DNA of 7,476 nt from an uncultured Oxalobacteraceae bacterium (GTDB lineage: Bacteria > Pseudomonadota > Gammaproteobacteria > Burkholderiales > Burkholderiaceae), in contig CAMLHI010000096.1 in assembly GCA_946479705.1 (NCBI GenBank), forward strand, positions 1-7,476. The letters are read 5' to 3'. Shown here in pieces: positions 1-6,106 of the stretch. The position numbers and the translations under genes are program-made. Below the pieces are notes generated by a model. It was not told the DNA's origin, ran no database searches, and was given only the letters and a program-made list of their open reading frames with translations. Each line of letters begins with the position of its first letter. Position 1 is the first letter of the stretch.

Positions 1-759
1 TGGAACGTCAATTCCCTGAAAATCCGCTTGCCGCAACTGCTGCAATGGCTGGAAACCAATCCTGTCGATGTGCTGTGCCTGCAAGAGACCAAACTCACGG
101 ACGACAAGTTCCCCGTCATGGACATCAATGCGGCCGGCTACCAGGTCGCCTTCAGCGGCCAGAAGACCTACAACGGCGTGGCGATCCTGTCGCGCCACCC
201 GATCGAGGACGTGGTGAGGAACAACCCGCGCTTCGAGGATGAGCAGCAGCGCCTGATCGCCGCGACCATCCAGGGCATGCGCTTCATTTCGGCCTATGTG
301 CCCAACGGCCAGAGCGTCGACTCCGACAAATACGTCTACAAGCTGGCCTGGCTGGCGGCCCTGCGCGAATGGCTGGGCGAGGAAATGCGCCAGCATGGCG
401 AGGCCGGGCTGGCCATCCTGGGCGACTACAACATCGCGCCGGAAGACCGCGACGTGCACGACCCCGCCCTGTGGGCCGGCCAGGTGCTGTTTTCCGACAG
501 GGAAAAAGCCGCGCTGACGGCCCTGATCGACCTCGGCCTGGTCGACTCCTTCCGCCTGTTCGAGCAGCCCGAGAAATCGTTCAGCTGGTGGGATTACCGC
601 CAGCTCGGCTACCAGAAAAACAAGGGACTGCGCATCGACCACATCCTGATGTCGGCCTCGATGGCAAAGCGCTGCAGCGCCTGCGCGATCGACCGCGTGC
701 CGCGCAAGTGGCAGCAGCCGTCCGACCACGCGCCGGTAATCGCCACCCTGGGCGAATAA
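1..759 (+). CDS. xth: Exodeoxyribonuclease III (5' end outside the window)
   Basis: This enzyme is a Mg-dependent 3'-5' exonuclease and AP endonuclease of base-excision repair, of the endonuclease/exonuclease/phosphatase fold, and acts in the cytoplasm on damaged duplex DNA. The reading frame is open from base 1 and 252 residues are visible. Catalytic landmarks, numbered from the first visible residue, are all present: WNVNSL (N2), LQETK (E29), Y99 in AYVPNG, GDYNIAP (D142, N144), the SWWDYR segment (W196-W197), RIDHIL (D213) and SDHAPV (D242, H243). Alignment from memory with E. coli ExoIII, whose equivalent Asn is residue 7, puts the true start about five codons upstream. A TTG at base 28 would remove N2, so I reject it as the start. 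The full protein would be about 257 residues, close to the family norm. The stop is 7 bases from the convergent GGDEF-EAL stop. No terminator hairpin is visible in the gap. Confidence 0.95.
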   Translation, partial: WNVNSLKIRLPQLLQWLETNPVDVLCLQETKLTDDKFPVMDINAAGYQVAFSGQKTYNGVAILSRHPIEDVVRNNPRFEDEQQRLIAATIQGMRFISAYVPNGQSVDSDKYVYKLAWLAALREWLGEEMRQHGEAGLAILGDYNIAPEDRDVHDPALWAGQVLFSDREKAALTALIDLGLVDSFRLFEQPEKSFSWWDYRQLGYQKNKGLRIDHILMSASMAKRCSACAIDRVPRKWQQPSDHAPVIATLGE

Positions 760-766
760 GCCTGGT

Positions 767-3274
767 CTAAGGCCCCAGCAGCGCCGCCGCGTCGTCCTGC
801 ACCAGCGGCTGGGCAAACAGATAGCCCTGCGCATACTGGCAGCCGCTGGCCTTGAGCAGCGCGAACTGGGCCTCGTTCTCGACGCCCTCGGCCACCACCG
901 ACAGCTGCAGGCTGTCCGACAGCGCGATGATGGCGCCGACGATGGCCTTGTCCTCCGCGCTGGTTTCCAGGTCGCGCACGAAAGCCCGGTCGATCTTGAT
1001 CTTCTTGACCGGGAAGCGCTTCAGGTAAGCCAGGCTCGAATAGCCGGTGCCGAAATCGTCGATCGACAGACGGATGCCCATCGCATTGAGCTGCTCGAGA
1101 ATCTCCAGGGTCTGCTGGCCGTGCTGCATCAGCGCCGTCTCGGTGATCTCGAATTCCAGCAGCGCCGGATCGATACCGGTTTCCTCGATCACCTGGCGGA
1201 TCGAGTCGACCAGCCCGCGGTGCATGAACTGGCGCGGCGACAGGTTCACCGCCAGCGGCACCGGCACCCTGCCCTCGCGCGTCCAGGCCACGCTCTGCTC
1301 GCAGGCGCGCCGCACCACCCATTCGCCCACCTGCACGATCAGGCCATTTTCTTCGATGATGGGAATGAAGTGGTCCGGCAGCACCAGCTCGCCGCCGTGG
1401 CGCCAGCGCAGCAGCACCTCCATGCCGTGCAGGCGGCGCGAGCCGATCTCGATGATGGGCTGGTAATACAGCTCGAATTCGCCGCGCGCCAGCGCCGCCC
1501 GCAGGCTGCTCTCCAGCTCGAAATGCTGGGCCGCGGCCAGGTTCATACGCTGCGTGAAGAACTGGTAGTTATTGCGCCCGTTCGCCTTGGCGTGGTACAT
1601 GGCCGCGTCGGCATGGCGCATCAGCGTGGCCACGTCCTTGCCGTCCTCGGGATACATGCAGATGCCGATCGACGGCGTGATGTGCAGCAGGCGTCCGTCC
1701 AGCGGGAACGAGGTGTCGAGCGCCTCGATGATCTTTTCGGCCACATGCCCGCATTCCTCCGGGCTGCGGATGCCCGGCACCAGCACCACGAACTCGTCGC
1801 CGCCCAGGCGCCCCACGGTGTCGCTGGCGCGCACCGCGCGGCACAGGCGGCTGGCCACTTCCTTGAGCAGGTAGTCGCCGGTCTGATGGCCGAGCGAATC
1901 GTTGATGGTCTTGAAGCGGTCCAGGTCGATGAACATCACCGCCAGGCTGCGCCCGGTGCGCTCGGCCGCCAGCATGGCGCGGTCGAGCCGGTCGGTCAGC
2001 AGGGCGCGGTTGGGCAGGCCGGTCAGGCTGTCGTGATAGGCCATGTGATGCACGCGCGCCTCGGCCTGGCGCCGTTCGACGATCTCGGCCTGCAGCAGCG
2101 CGTTGGCGCCGGCCAGTTCGGCGGTGCGTTCGAGTACCCGCACTTCGAGTTCGTCGCGCGCGCGGCGCACCGCTTCGGCCGCCTCGCGGCGCGCCGTGAC
2201 GTCGTCCACCAGCCATACCGAACGCCCGTTGGCATGGGCCAGGTCGAACGGGCGGCCCGACAGCCGCGCCCAGAAGGTGCTGCCGTCCTTGCGCACCAGC
2301 CGGTACTCGGACATGTGCACACGCCCGGCGCCGAAGTCGCGCATGGTCTCGGCGCGCGCCATTTCCCAGCTCTCCAGGTCCGGATACAGCGCCTGCACCG
2401 ACAGGCCGTCCACCTCGCCGGCGCCATAGCCGAACAGCTCTTCCATCTTGCGGTTGCAGCGCAGGTTGAAGCCCTTTTCCACCACCGAAATGCCCAGCAC
2501 CGCGCTGTCGAGGATGGCCTGGTTTTCCAGCAGCGCGTTGCGCAGCGATTCCTCGGCGCGCTTGGCCTCGGTGCGGTCTTCCACGATCCAGATGGTGCCC
2601 TGGGCCAGATCCTCGGGATCGACCAGGTAGGCGATCAGCTGTGCCCACAGCACGCTGCCGTCCTTGCGCTTCATTTCCACTTCGGTCTGGAAATGCTGGC
2701 CCGTGGTCAGCAGCGGATAGGCTTCGGTGCCGATGCGCTGGTAAATCTCTTCGCTCGGATACAGCTCCCGGCCGGACACGCCCAGCCCTTCATCGCCCTC
2801 GTAGCCGAACATGTCGCCAAAGCCGCGGTTGTAGCGCGTGATCACCCGGTTCTTGGTGAACAGGATGCTGATCGAAGCGTTGGTCATGATGGCCTGCACT
2901 TCGGCCAGGGTCTGGCGGTTGACATGCATCGGCGCCAGATCGGTGAACACGAAGGTGGCGCCGCAAGCGCCGGCGTTGGCCGGCAGCGGCTTGGCCAGCA
3001 CCAGCGCGCCGCTGTGGCCATGCGCCGTGTCGAGCACGCTTTCCCAGCGCTGGGCGGCGCCGCAGGCATTGCGAATGTGCTCCACCGCGGCGGGCATGCA
3101 ACAGGCGCCGAAGATCGCCGCCAGCGGCTGTCCGAGCGGATCGCGGCCCAGCAGCGCGCACAGTTCTGTGTTGCGCGCAAACACCAAACCATCGCCCCCG
3201 CACGCACAGGCAGGCGATCCAAGTAGGTGTAGCGCTTCTGCAACAAAATCCAGGTTAATTGGTACGCGATCCAT
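767..3274 (-). CDS. PAS-PAS-PAS-GGDEF-EAL cyclic-di-GMP enzyme (predicted bifunctional)
   Basis: This 835-residue protein is predicted to make and/or degrade c-di-GMP in the cytoplasm; I see no membrane segment. A degenerate PAS-like domain (about 8-112) is followed by two similar PAS domains (about 125-238 and 250-365). These two share an RKDGS strand (203-207, 328-332) and look like a tandem duplication. A helical linker (366-410), probably coiled coil, leads to the GGDEF domain: DSLTGLPNR 415-423, FIDLD 448-452, intact GGDEF 491-495 and the inhibitory I-site RxxD (R482, D485) exactly five residues before it. The EAL domain (about 586-830) has EVL instead of EAL at 619-621. Its metal and catalytic residues look complete: E619, N677, E709/E712, D739-D740 (DDFGTGYSS), K760, E796 and Q816. 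An in-frame TAG two codons before the ATG makes 3274 the most upstream possible start. The Shine-Dalgarno sequence is weak. It is divergent from prpR. Whether synthesis or hydrolysis dominates cannot be told. Confidence 0.93.
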   Translation of the reverse strand: MDRVPINLDFVAEALHLLGSPACACGGDGLVFARNTELCALLGRDPLGQPLAAIFGACCMPAAVEHIRNACGAAQRWESVLDTAHGHSGALVLAKPLPANAGACGATFVFTDLAPMHVNRQTLAEVQAIMTNASISILFTKNRVITRYNRGFGDMFGYEGDEGLGVSGRELYPSEEIYQRIGTEAYPLLTTGQHFQTEVEMKRKDGSVLWAQLIAYLVDPEDLAQGTIWIVEDRTEAKRAEESLRNALLENQAILDSAVLGISVVEKGFNLRCNRKMEELFGYGAGEVDGLSVQALYPDLESWEMARAETMRDFGAGRVHMSEYRLVRKDGSTFWARLSGRPFDLAHANGRSVWLVDDVTARREAAEAVRRARDELEVRVLERTAELAGANALLQAEIVERRQAEARVHHMAYHDSLTGLPNRALLTDRLDRAMLAAERTGRSLAVMFIDLDRFKTINDSLGHQTGDYLLKEVASRLCRAVRASDTVGRLGGDEFVVLVPGIRSPEECGHVAEKIIEALDTSFPLDGRLLHITPSIGICMYPEDGKDVATLMRHADAAMYHAKANGRNNYQFFTQRMNLAAAQHFELESSLRAALARGEFELYYQPIIEIGSRRLHGMEVLLRWRHGGELVLPDHFIPIIEENGLIVQVGEWVVRRACEQSVAWTREGRVPVPLAVNLSPRQFMHRGLVDSIRQVIEETGIDPALLEFEITETALMQHGQQTLEILEQLNAMGIRLSIDDFGTGYSSLAYLKRFPVKKIKIDRAFVRDLETSAEDKAIVGAIIALSDSLQLSVVAEGVENEAQFALLKASGCQYAQGYLFAQPLVQDDAAALLGP

Positions 3275-3312
3275 ATCCGACTACTGCCAGGCTCGGCTGC
3301 GCCGGCATGGGC

Positions 3313-3328
3313 AGCAAAAGTGAATCCC
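3313..3328 (-). promoter_or_regulatory. Candidate sigma-54 (-24/-12) promoter for the GGDEF-EAL gene
   Basis: Read on the minus strand, the sequence is cGGattcactttTGCt: GG and GC separated by exactly 10 bases, with an intact TTGCT at the -12 element. The -24 element keeps GG but lacks the following CAC of the consensus. The -12 GC lies at 3314-3315, so transcription would start near 3302 and give a leader of roughly 28 bases before the ATG at 3274. Six fixed bases at fixed spacing would occur by chance in about 5% of single strands this long, so this is suggestive only. The support comes from context: the divergent gene encodes a sigma-54 activator. Confidence 0.35.
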
Positions 3329-3329
3329 G

Positions 3330-3360
3330 ATAATAAACCGATTTACGCAGAAAATGACAG
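3330..3360 (-). promoter_or_regulatory. Alternative weak sigma-70-like promoter for the GGDEF-EAL gene
   Basis: On the minus strand TATTAT (3330-3335, 5 of 6 matches to the -10 consensus) is preceded, after a long 19-base spacer, by CTGTCA (3355-3360, 4 of 6 matches to the -35 consensus). It would start transcription near 3323. It lies directly beside the sigma-54 candidate, and only one of them, or neither, may be real. The surrounding A+T richness makes chance -10 matches easy. Confidence 0.2.
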
Positions 3361-3378
3361 AAATACAAAAACAAATAC

Positions 3379-3388
3379 CTGTCGACAG
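3379..3388. promoter_or_regulatory. Perfect 10-base palindrome in the divergent intergenic region
   Basis: CTGTCGACAG is a perfect palindrome with no extension on either side. It sits roughly midway between the two divergent start codons, in the A+T-rich stretch of about 3335-3415. A GT-CG-AC core is the sort of element bound by dimeric regulators such as the FadR-type GntR family, but no such regulator is encoded here, and a 10-base palindrome can arise by chance. Function unknown. Confidence 0.2.
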
Positions 3389-3432
3389 TGTCTATATTTT
3401 CAATAAAACAGCTTTTCCCGACGGTCAGGAAC

Positions 3433-3447
3433 GTTTCAGCATGAAAC
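3433..3447. promoter_or_regulatory. Inverted repeat GTTTCA-N3-TGAAAC, candidate PrpR operator/enhancer
   Basis: This is a perfect dyad, GTTTCAgcaTGAAAC, with 6-base arms and a 3-base spacer. A third copy of the TGAAAC half-site occurs at 3471-3476, 29 bases downstream and touching the prpR start codon. Fis-type activators bind dyads as dimers and often control their own gene, so PrpR is the obvious candidate ligand. It is centred about 125 bases upstream of the sigma-54 candidate on the minus strand, a normal enhancer distance. I cannot confirm the true PrpR consensus from the sequence. Confidence 0.4.
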
Positions 3448-3454
3448 ACCTGAA

Positions 3455-3473
3455 TCATTGTGGATTACAATGA
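3455..3473. promoter_or_regulatory. Inverted repeat TCATTGT-N5-ACAATGA overlapping the prpR start region
   Basis: This is a perfect dyad, TCATTGTggattACAATGA, with 7-base arms and a 5-base spacer, ending three bases before the prpR ATG at 3477. It covers a TACAAT (3466-3471) that is the best -10-like hexamer close to prpR, and it overlaps a TGAAAC half-site. A protein bound here would block prpR transcription or translation initiation, which fits autorepression. The bound protein is unknown; PrpR is the simplest guess. Confidence 0.4.
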
Positions 3474-3476
3474 AAC

Positions 3477-5057
3477 ATGGCCCACGCCCCCCGCCCTCCC
3501 GCCGACCACGACGAGCGCCCGGTCATCTGGACCGTCTCGGTATCGCGCCTGGCCGACCTGTTCCGCGACATCACGCTCGAATACGACCACGTCGCCGCGA
3601 TCGAACCGATTTCGCTCGGCTTCGACGACGCCGCCCGCCACATCCGCGAACGGGTGGCCAGCGAGCGCTGCGACGTGGTCATCGCGGCCGGCTCCAACGC
3701 CGCCTACCTCAAGGGCCGCATCTCGGTGCCGCTGGTGGTCGCCAAGGCCAGCGGCTTCGACATGCTGCAGGCGCTGGCGCGCGCGCGCCGGCTGTCAAAC
3801 CGGATCGGCATCATCACCTACCAGCCGCACCCCGAACTGGCCGAATTCTGCAGCACCTTCGACGTGCCGGTGGCCCAGCGCACCTACGTCACCGAGGAAG
3901 ACGCGCGCGCCCAGATCCAGGACTTGAAGGCGGCCGGCATCGAGGCCATCGTCGGCGCCGGCCTGATCGCCGACCTGGCCGAGGAAGCCGGCCTGCGCGG
4001 GGTGTTCGTGTATTCGGCCGCCTCGATCCGCCAGGCCTTCGACGACGCGCTCGAAATGGCGCGCCTGACCCGGCTCGAATCGAACCGGGTCAGACGCACG
4101 CCGGTCGCCGACACCCTGCGCGCGCGCCACGGCCTCAACGACCTGCGCGGCCGGTCGGCCGCCATGGAACGGGTACGCCAGGCGGTGGTGCTGTACGCGC
4201 GTTCGCCGGCCACCGTGCTGATCGAAGGCGAGACCGGCAGCGGCAAGGAACTGGCGGCCCAGGCCATGCACCGCGAGGCGCCGCGCGCATTGGGCGCCAA
4301 CCGCCCCTTCGTGGCGGTCAACTGCGGCGCGGTGGCCGAATCGCTGCTCGAATCGGAACTGTTCGGCCACGAGGAAGGCGCCTTCACCGGCGCGCGCCGC
4401 GGCGGCCACGCCGGCCTGTTCGAGGCGGCCAACCACGGCACCCTGTTCCTCGACGAGATCGGCGAAATGCCGCTGCCGCTGCAAACCCGGCTGCTGCGCG
4501 TGCTGGAAGAACGCGAAGTGGTGCGGGTCGGCGGCACCCGCCCGGTCCCCATCGACGTGCGGGTGATCTGCGCCACCCACTGCGATTTGAACGAGCGCGT
4601 GCGCGAAGGCCGCTTCCGCGCCGACCTGTATTACCGCCTGGCGGTGCTGCGCCTGCGCCTGCCGCCGCTGCGCGAACGCAGCGGCGACGTGGCGGAGCTG
4701 GCTGCCTGGACGCTCAAGAATGCGCTGGCGGCGCTGGGCGCGCGCCCGCATCCGAACCTGCACGCCGAGATGCAGGCCTGCGCGCCGCTGCTGGAACGCT
4801 ACGGCTGGCCGGGCAATGTGCGCGAGCTGCGCAACCTGATGGAACGCCTCGCGCTGCACCTGGCGGCCGAGCCGCTGCAGGCGCTCACGCCAGGCTTCCT
4901 GCAGGGCGTGGCGCCGGAGCTCGGGGCGGCCGCCAGCATGCCGCTGAGCGAAAGCGTCGACGAGGTGCTGGCGCGCTTCGGTGGCCGGCGCGACGAGGCG
5001 GCCGCCTACCTCGGCATCAGCCGCACTACCTTGTGGCGGCGCCTGCGCAAGGAGTGA
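3477..5057 (+). CDS. prpR: PrpR-type sigma-54-dependent transcriptional activator (propionate catabolism regulator)
   Basis: This 526-residue cytoplasmic DNA-binding regulator is recognised by close overall likeness to E. coli PrpR, which activates prpBCDE with sigma-54 in response to 2-methylcitrate. The N-terminal sensor domain spans about 14-200 ([31 protein letters not shown]). The AAA+ domain spans about 222-460: Walker A GETGSGKE 251-258, the sigma-54 contact loop GAFTGA 301-306, Walker [10 protein letters not shown] 323-331, the arginine-finger region [10 protein letters not shown] 379-388 and WPGNVREL 444-451. A Fis-type helix-turn-helix closes the protein (about 501-524, [17 protein letters not shown]). 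The start at 3477 is supported by MAH-PR matching the E. coli N terminus and by an in-frame TGA two codons upstream. There is no clear Shine-Dalgarno sequence. No prp structural gene is present in the window: upstream is the divergent GGDEF-EAL gene, and downstream, 7 bases on, a convergent esterase. The ligand is inferred from the family. Confidence 0.93.
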   Translation: MAHAPRPPADHDERPVIWTVSVSRLADLFRDITLEYDHVAAIEPISLGFDDAARHIRERVASERCDVVIAAGSNAAYLKGRISVPLVVAKASGFDMLQALARARRLSNRIGIITYQPHPELAEFCSTFDVPVAQRTYVTEEDARAQIQDLKAAGIEAIVGAGLIADLAEEAGLRGVFVYSAASIRQAFDDALEMARLTRLESNRVRRTPVADTLRARHGLNDLRGRSAAMERVRQAVVLYARSPATVLIEGETGSGKELAAQAMHREAPRALGANRPFVAVNCGAVAESLLESELFGHEEGAFTGARRGGHAGLFEAANHGTLFLDEIGEMPLPLQTRLLRVLEEREVVRVGGTRPVPIDVRVICATHCDLNERVREGRFRADLYYRLAVLRLRLPPLRERSGDVAELAAWTLKNALAALGARPHPNLHAEMQACAPLLERYGWPGNVRELRNLMERLALHLAAEPLQALTPGFLQGVAPELGAAASMPLSESVDEVLARFGGRRDEAAAYLGISRTTLWRRLRKE

Positions 5058-5064
5058 TCCGGAA

Positions 5065-5982
5065 CTAGCGGAAGATCAGGCGGGCGAACTGGTAGAGGTT
5101 ATCGGTCCAGCTTTCGCGGTCGTGCCCGTGCCCGTCGACGTTCCAGACATGCGCCACACCCTTCTGCTGCAGATAGAGATGAAAGTTGCGCGCCACGTCG
5201 ATCAGGCCATCCTGGCTGCCGCACGACAGGTACAGCAGCCGCAGCTGGCGGCGCGCCGGCTCGGACTCGGCCAGCAGAGTGCCCGCGGCGCGGGTGTTCG
5301 GCGCGGGCGAAAAGCCCCCCACCCAGCTGAAGGTATCGAGGTGGCCGAGGCCGAAGTTGATCGCCTGGCCGCCGCCCATCGACAGCCCGGCGATCGCGCG
5401 CTGGCCCGGTTTGGTCTCGGTCGGGTAAGCCCGGTCGATCGCCGGAATCAGGGAGTCCAGCAGGTCGCGCTCGAAGCGCGCGAAACCGTCCATGTGCTCG
5501 GGCGAAAAGGTGCGATCGGCGGGCGGCGGGCGGTCGTCCGCCAGGGCGCGGCCGTTGGGCATCACGACGATCATCGGCACGGCCTTGCCGTCAGCGATCA
5601 GGTTATCCATGATGGTGTTGGCGTGCACGTAGCCGCGCCATTCGTCCTGGTTGCCCGCGATACCGTGCAGCAGATACAGCACCGGGTAGCGGCGCTCGGC
5701 CGAATAGCCGGCCGGCAGATAGACACTGGCCTTGCGCCGCGTGCCGGTGACGGCCGAGTCGTAGGCAAACTCCACCACCTTGCCTTGCGCGACGCCCTCG
5801 CGGGTGTCGGCAAAACCGGCCGGCGCGGCCGGGAAGGCGCGCACGTCGCCGCTGGCCGGTGCACTTGCGGGCGGCAGCTTGGCGCGCGGCTGTTCGGGGT
5901 TGACGCCGCTGTCCTGCGCGCTGCAGGCGCCGGCGACGCACAAAGCGCCAGCGATCAGTGTGAGGGCAAATCCTTGGATCAT
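5065..5982 (-). CDS. Exported esterase of the esterase D / feruloyl-esterase-like family
   Basis: This 305-residue alpha/beta-hydrolase of the putative-esterase family (the group containing esterase D and the feruloyl esterase domain of XynZ) probably cleaves carboxylic esters in the envelope or outside the cell. The N terminus MIQGFALTLIAGALCVAGAC is a hydrophobic signal peptide. AGAC-SAQ could be a weak lipobox (Cys20), although Ala replaces the usual Leu at -3. A Pro/Ala-rich linker (about 24-60) precedes the catalytic domain: VLYLLHG 101-107, the nucleophile elbow GLSMGGG (Ser201), the probable acid Asp258 in SCGSQDG, and the probable base His287 in GHGHD followed by W292. A GTG at 6012 would lengthen the frame by ten codons, but AAAGGGA four bases before the ATG at 5982 and the position of the signal peptide fix the start. 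The substrate is not predictable. It is convergent with prpR and has its own start region after a 124-base spacer. Confidence 0.9.
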   Translation of the reverse strand: MIQGFALTLIAGALCVAGACSAQDSGVNPEQPRAKLPPASAPASGDVRAFPAAPAGFADTREGVAQGKVVEFAYDSAVTGTRRKASVYLPAGYSAERRYPVLYLLHGIAGNQDEWRGYVHANTIMDNLIADGKAVPMIVVMPNGRALADDRPPPADRTFSPEHMDGFARFERDLLDSLIPAIDRAYPTETKPGQRAIAGLSMGGGQAINFGLGHLDTFSWVGGFSPAPNTRAAGTLLAESEPARRQLRLLYLSCGSQDGLIDVARNFHLYLQQKGVAHVWNVDGHGHDRESWTDNLYQFARLIFR

Positions 5983-5986
5983 GACA

Positions 5987-5993
5987 TCCCTTT
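5987..5993 (-). promoter_or_regulatory. Ribosome binding site deciding the esterase start
   Basis: On the minus strand AAAGGGA is followed by TGTC and then the ATG at 5982. This is a good Shine-Dalgarno sequence at usable spacing, and it places the start exactly at the beginning of the signal peptide, excluding the longer GTG start at 6012. Confidence 0.7.
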
Positions 5994-6038
5994 CGTTGGT
6001 ATCGGGTCCCACTGCACAGGCGGCGGGGCGCGATCATC

Positions 6039-6106
6039 TTACTCCAGCGACCCGATCGACGCCATCCCGCCGGTGCTGTCGTCGTCGATGCGCTTCCAGA
6101 TGGGCG
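6039..6106 (-). other. Spacer with a possible coding remnant
   Basis: In the gap between the HEAT-like gene and the esterase, one minus-strand frame reads protein-like to a TAA at 6039-6041, ending WKRIDDDSTGGMASIGSLE. Every third position of that stretch is G or C, as in the real genes here. The frame differs from that of the HEAT-like gene just upstream by one base. It could be the C terminus of a lost or frameshifted gene, or chance in high-G+C DNA. The plus strand is also open over this stretch (SSDPIDAIPPVL...) with the same third positions, so the strand is not certain. The same spacer has a 7-base inverted repeat, ATCGACG (6055-6061) with CGTCGAT (6083-6089), a loop of 21 bases and no T-run. 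Confidence 0.2.

Noticed and set aside
1121..3226. A 701-codon open frame on the plus strand opposite the GGDEF-EAL gene
   Set aside because: It is a shadow of the minus-strand gene in high-G+C DNA. Its translation is rich in His, Gln, Arg and Ala with no recognisable domain, while the minus strand has unmistakable PAS, GGDEF and EAL motifs.
3415..3442. Sigma-54 promoter for prpR on the plus strand
   Set aside because: The nearest GG and GC pair (GGAACGTTTCAGC) has 9 bases between them instead of 10, and there is no TTGC-type -12 element.
3795..4859. A 354-codon open frame on the minus strand opposite prpR
   Set aside because: It has the composition of an antisense shadow and no motif, while the plus strand encodes a complete AAA+ activator over the same bases.
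3458..5068. A 536-codon plus-strand frame overlapping prpR from 3458
   Set aside because: It is in a different frame from prpR, is dominated by Arg, Pro and Gly, and has no domain, while prpR matches its family from the first residue.
5983..6012. GTG start at 6012 for the esterase
   Set aside because: It would put ten mostly polar residues in front of the signal peptide and ignores the good Shine-Dalgarno sequence at 5987-5993 serving the ATG at 5982.
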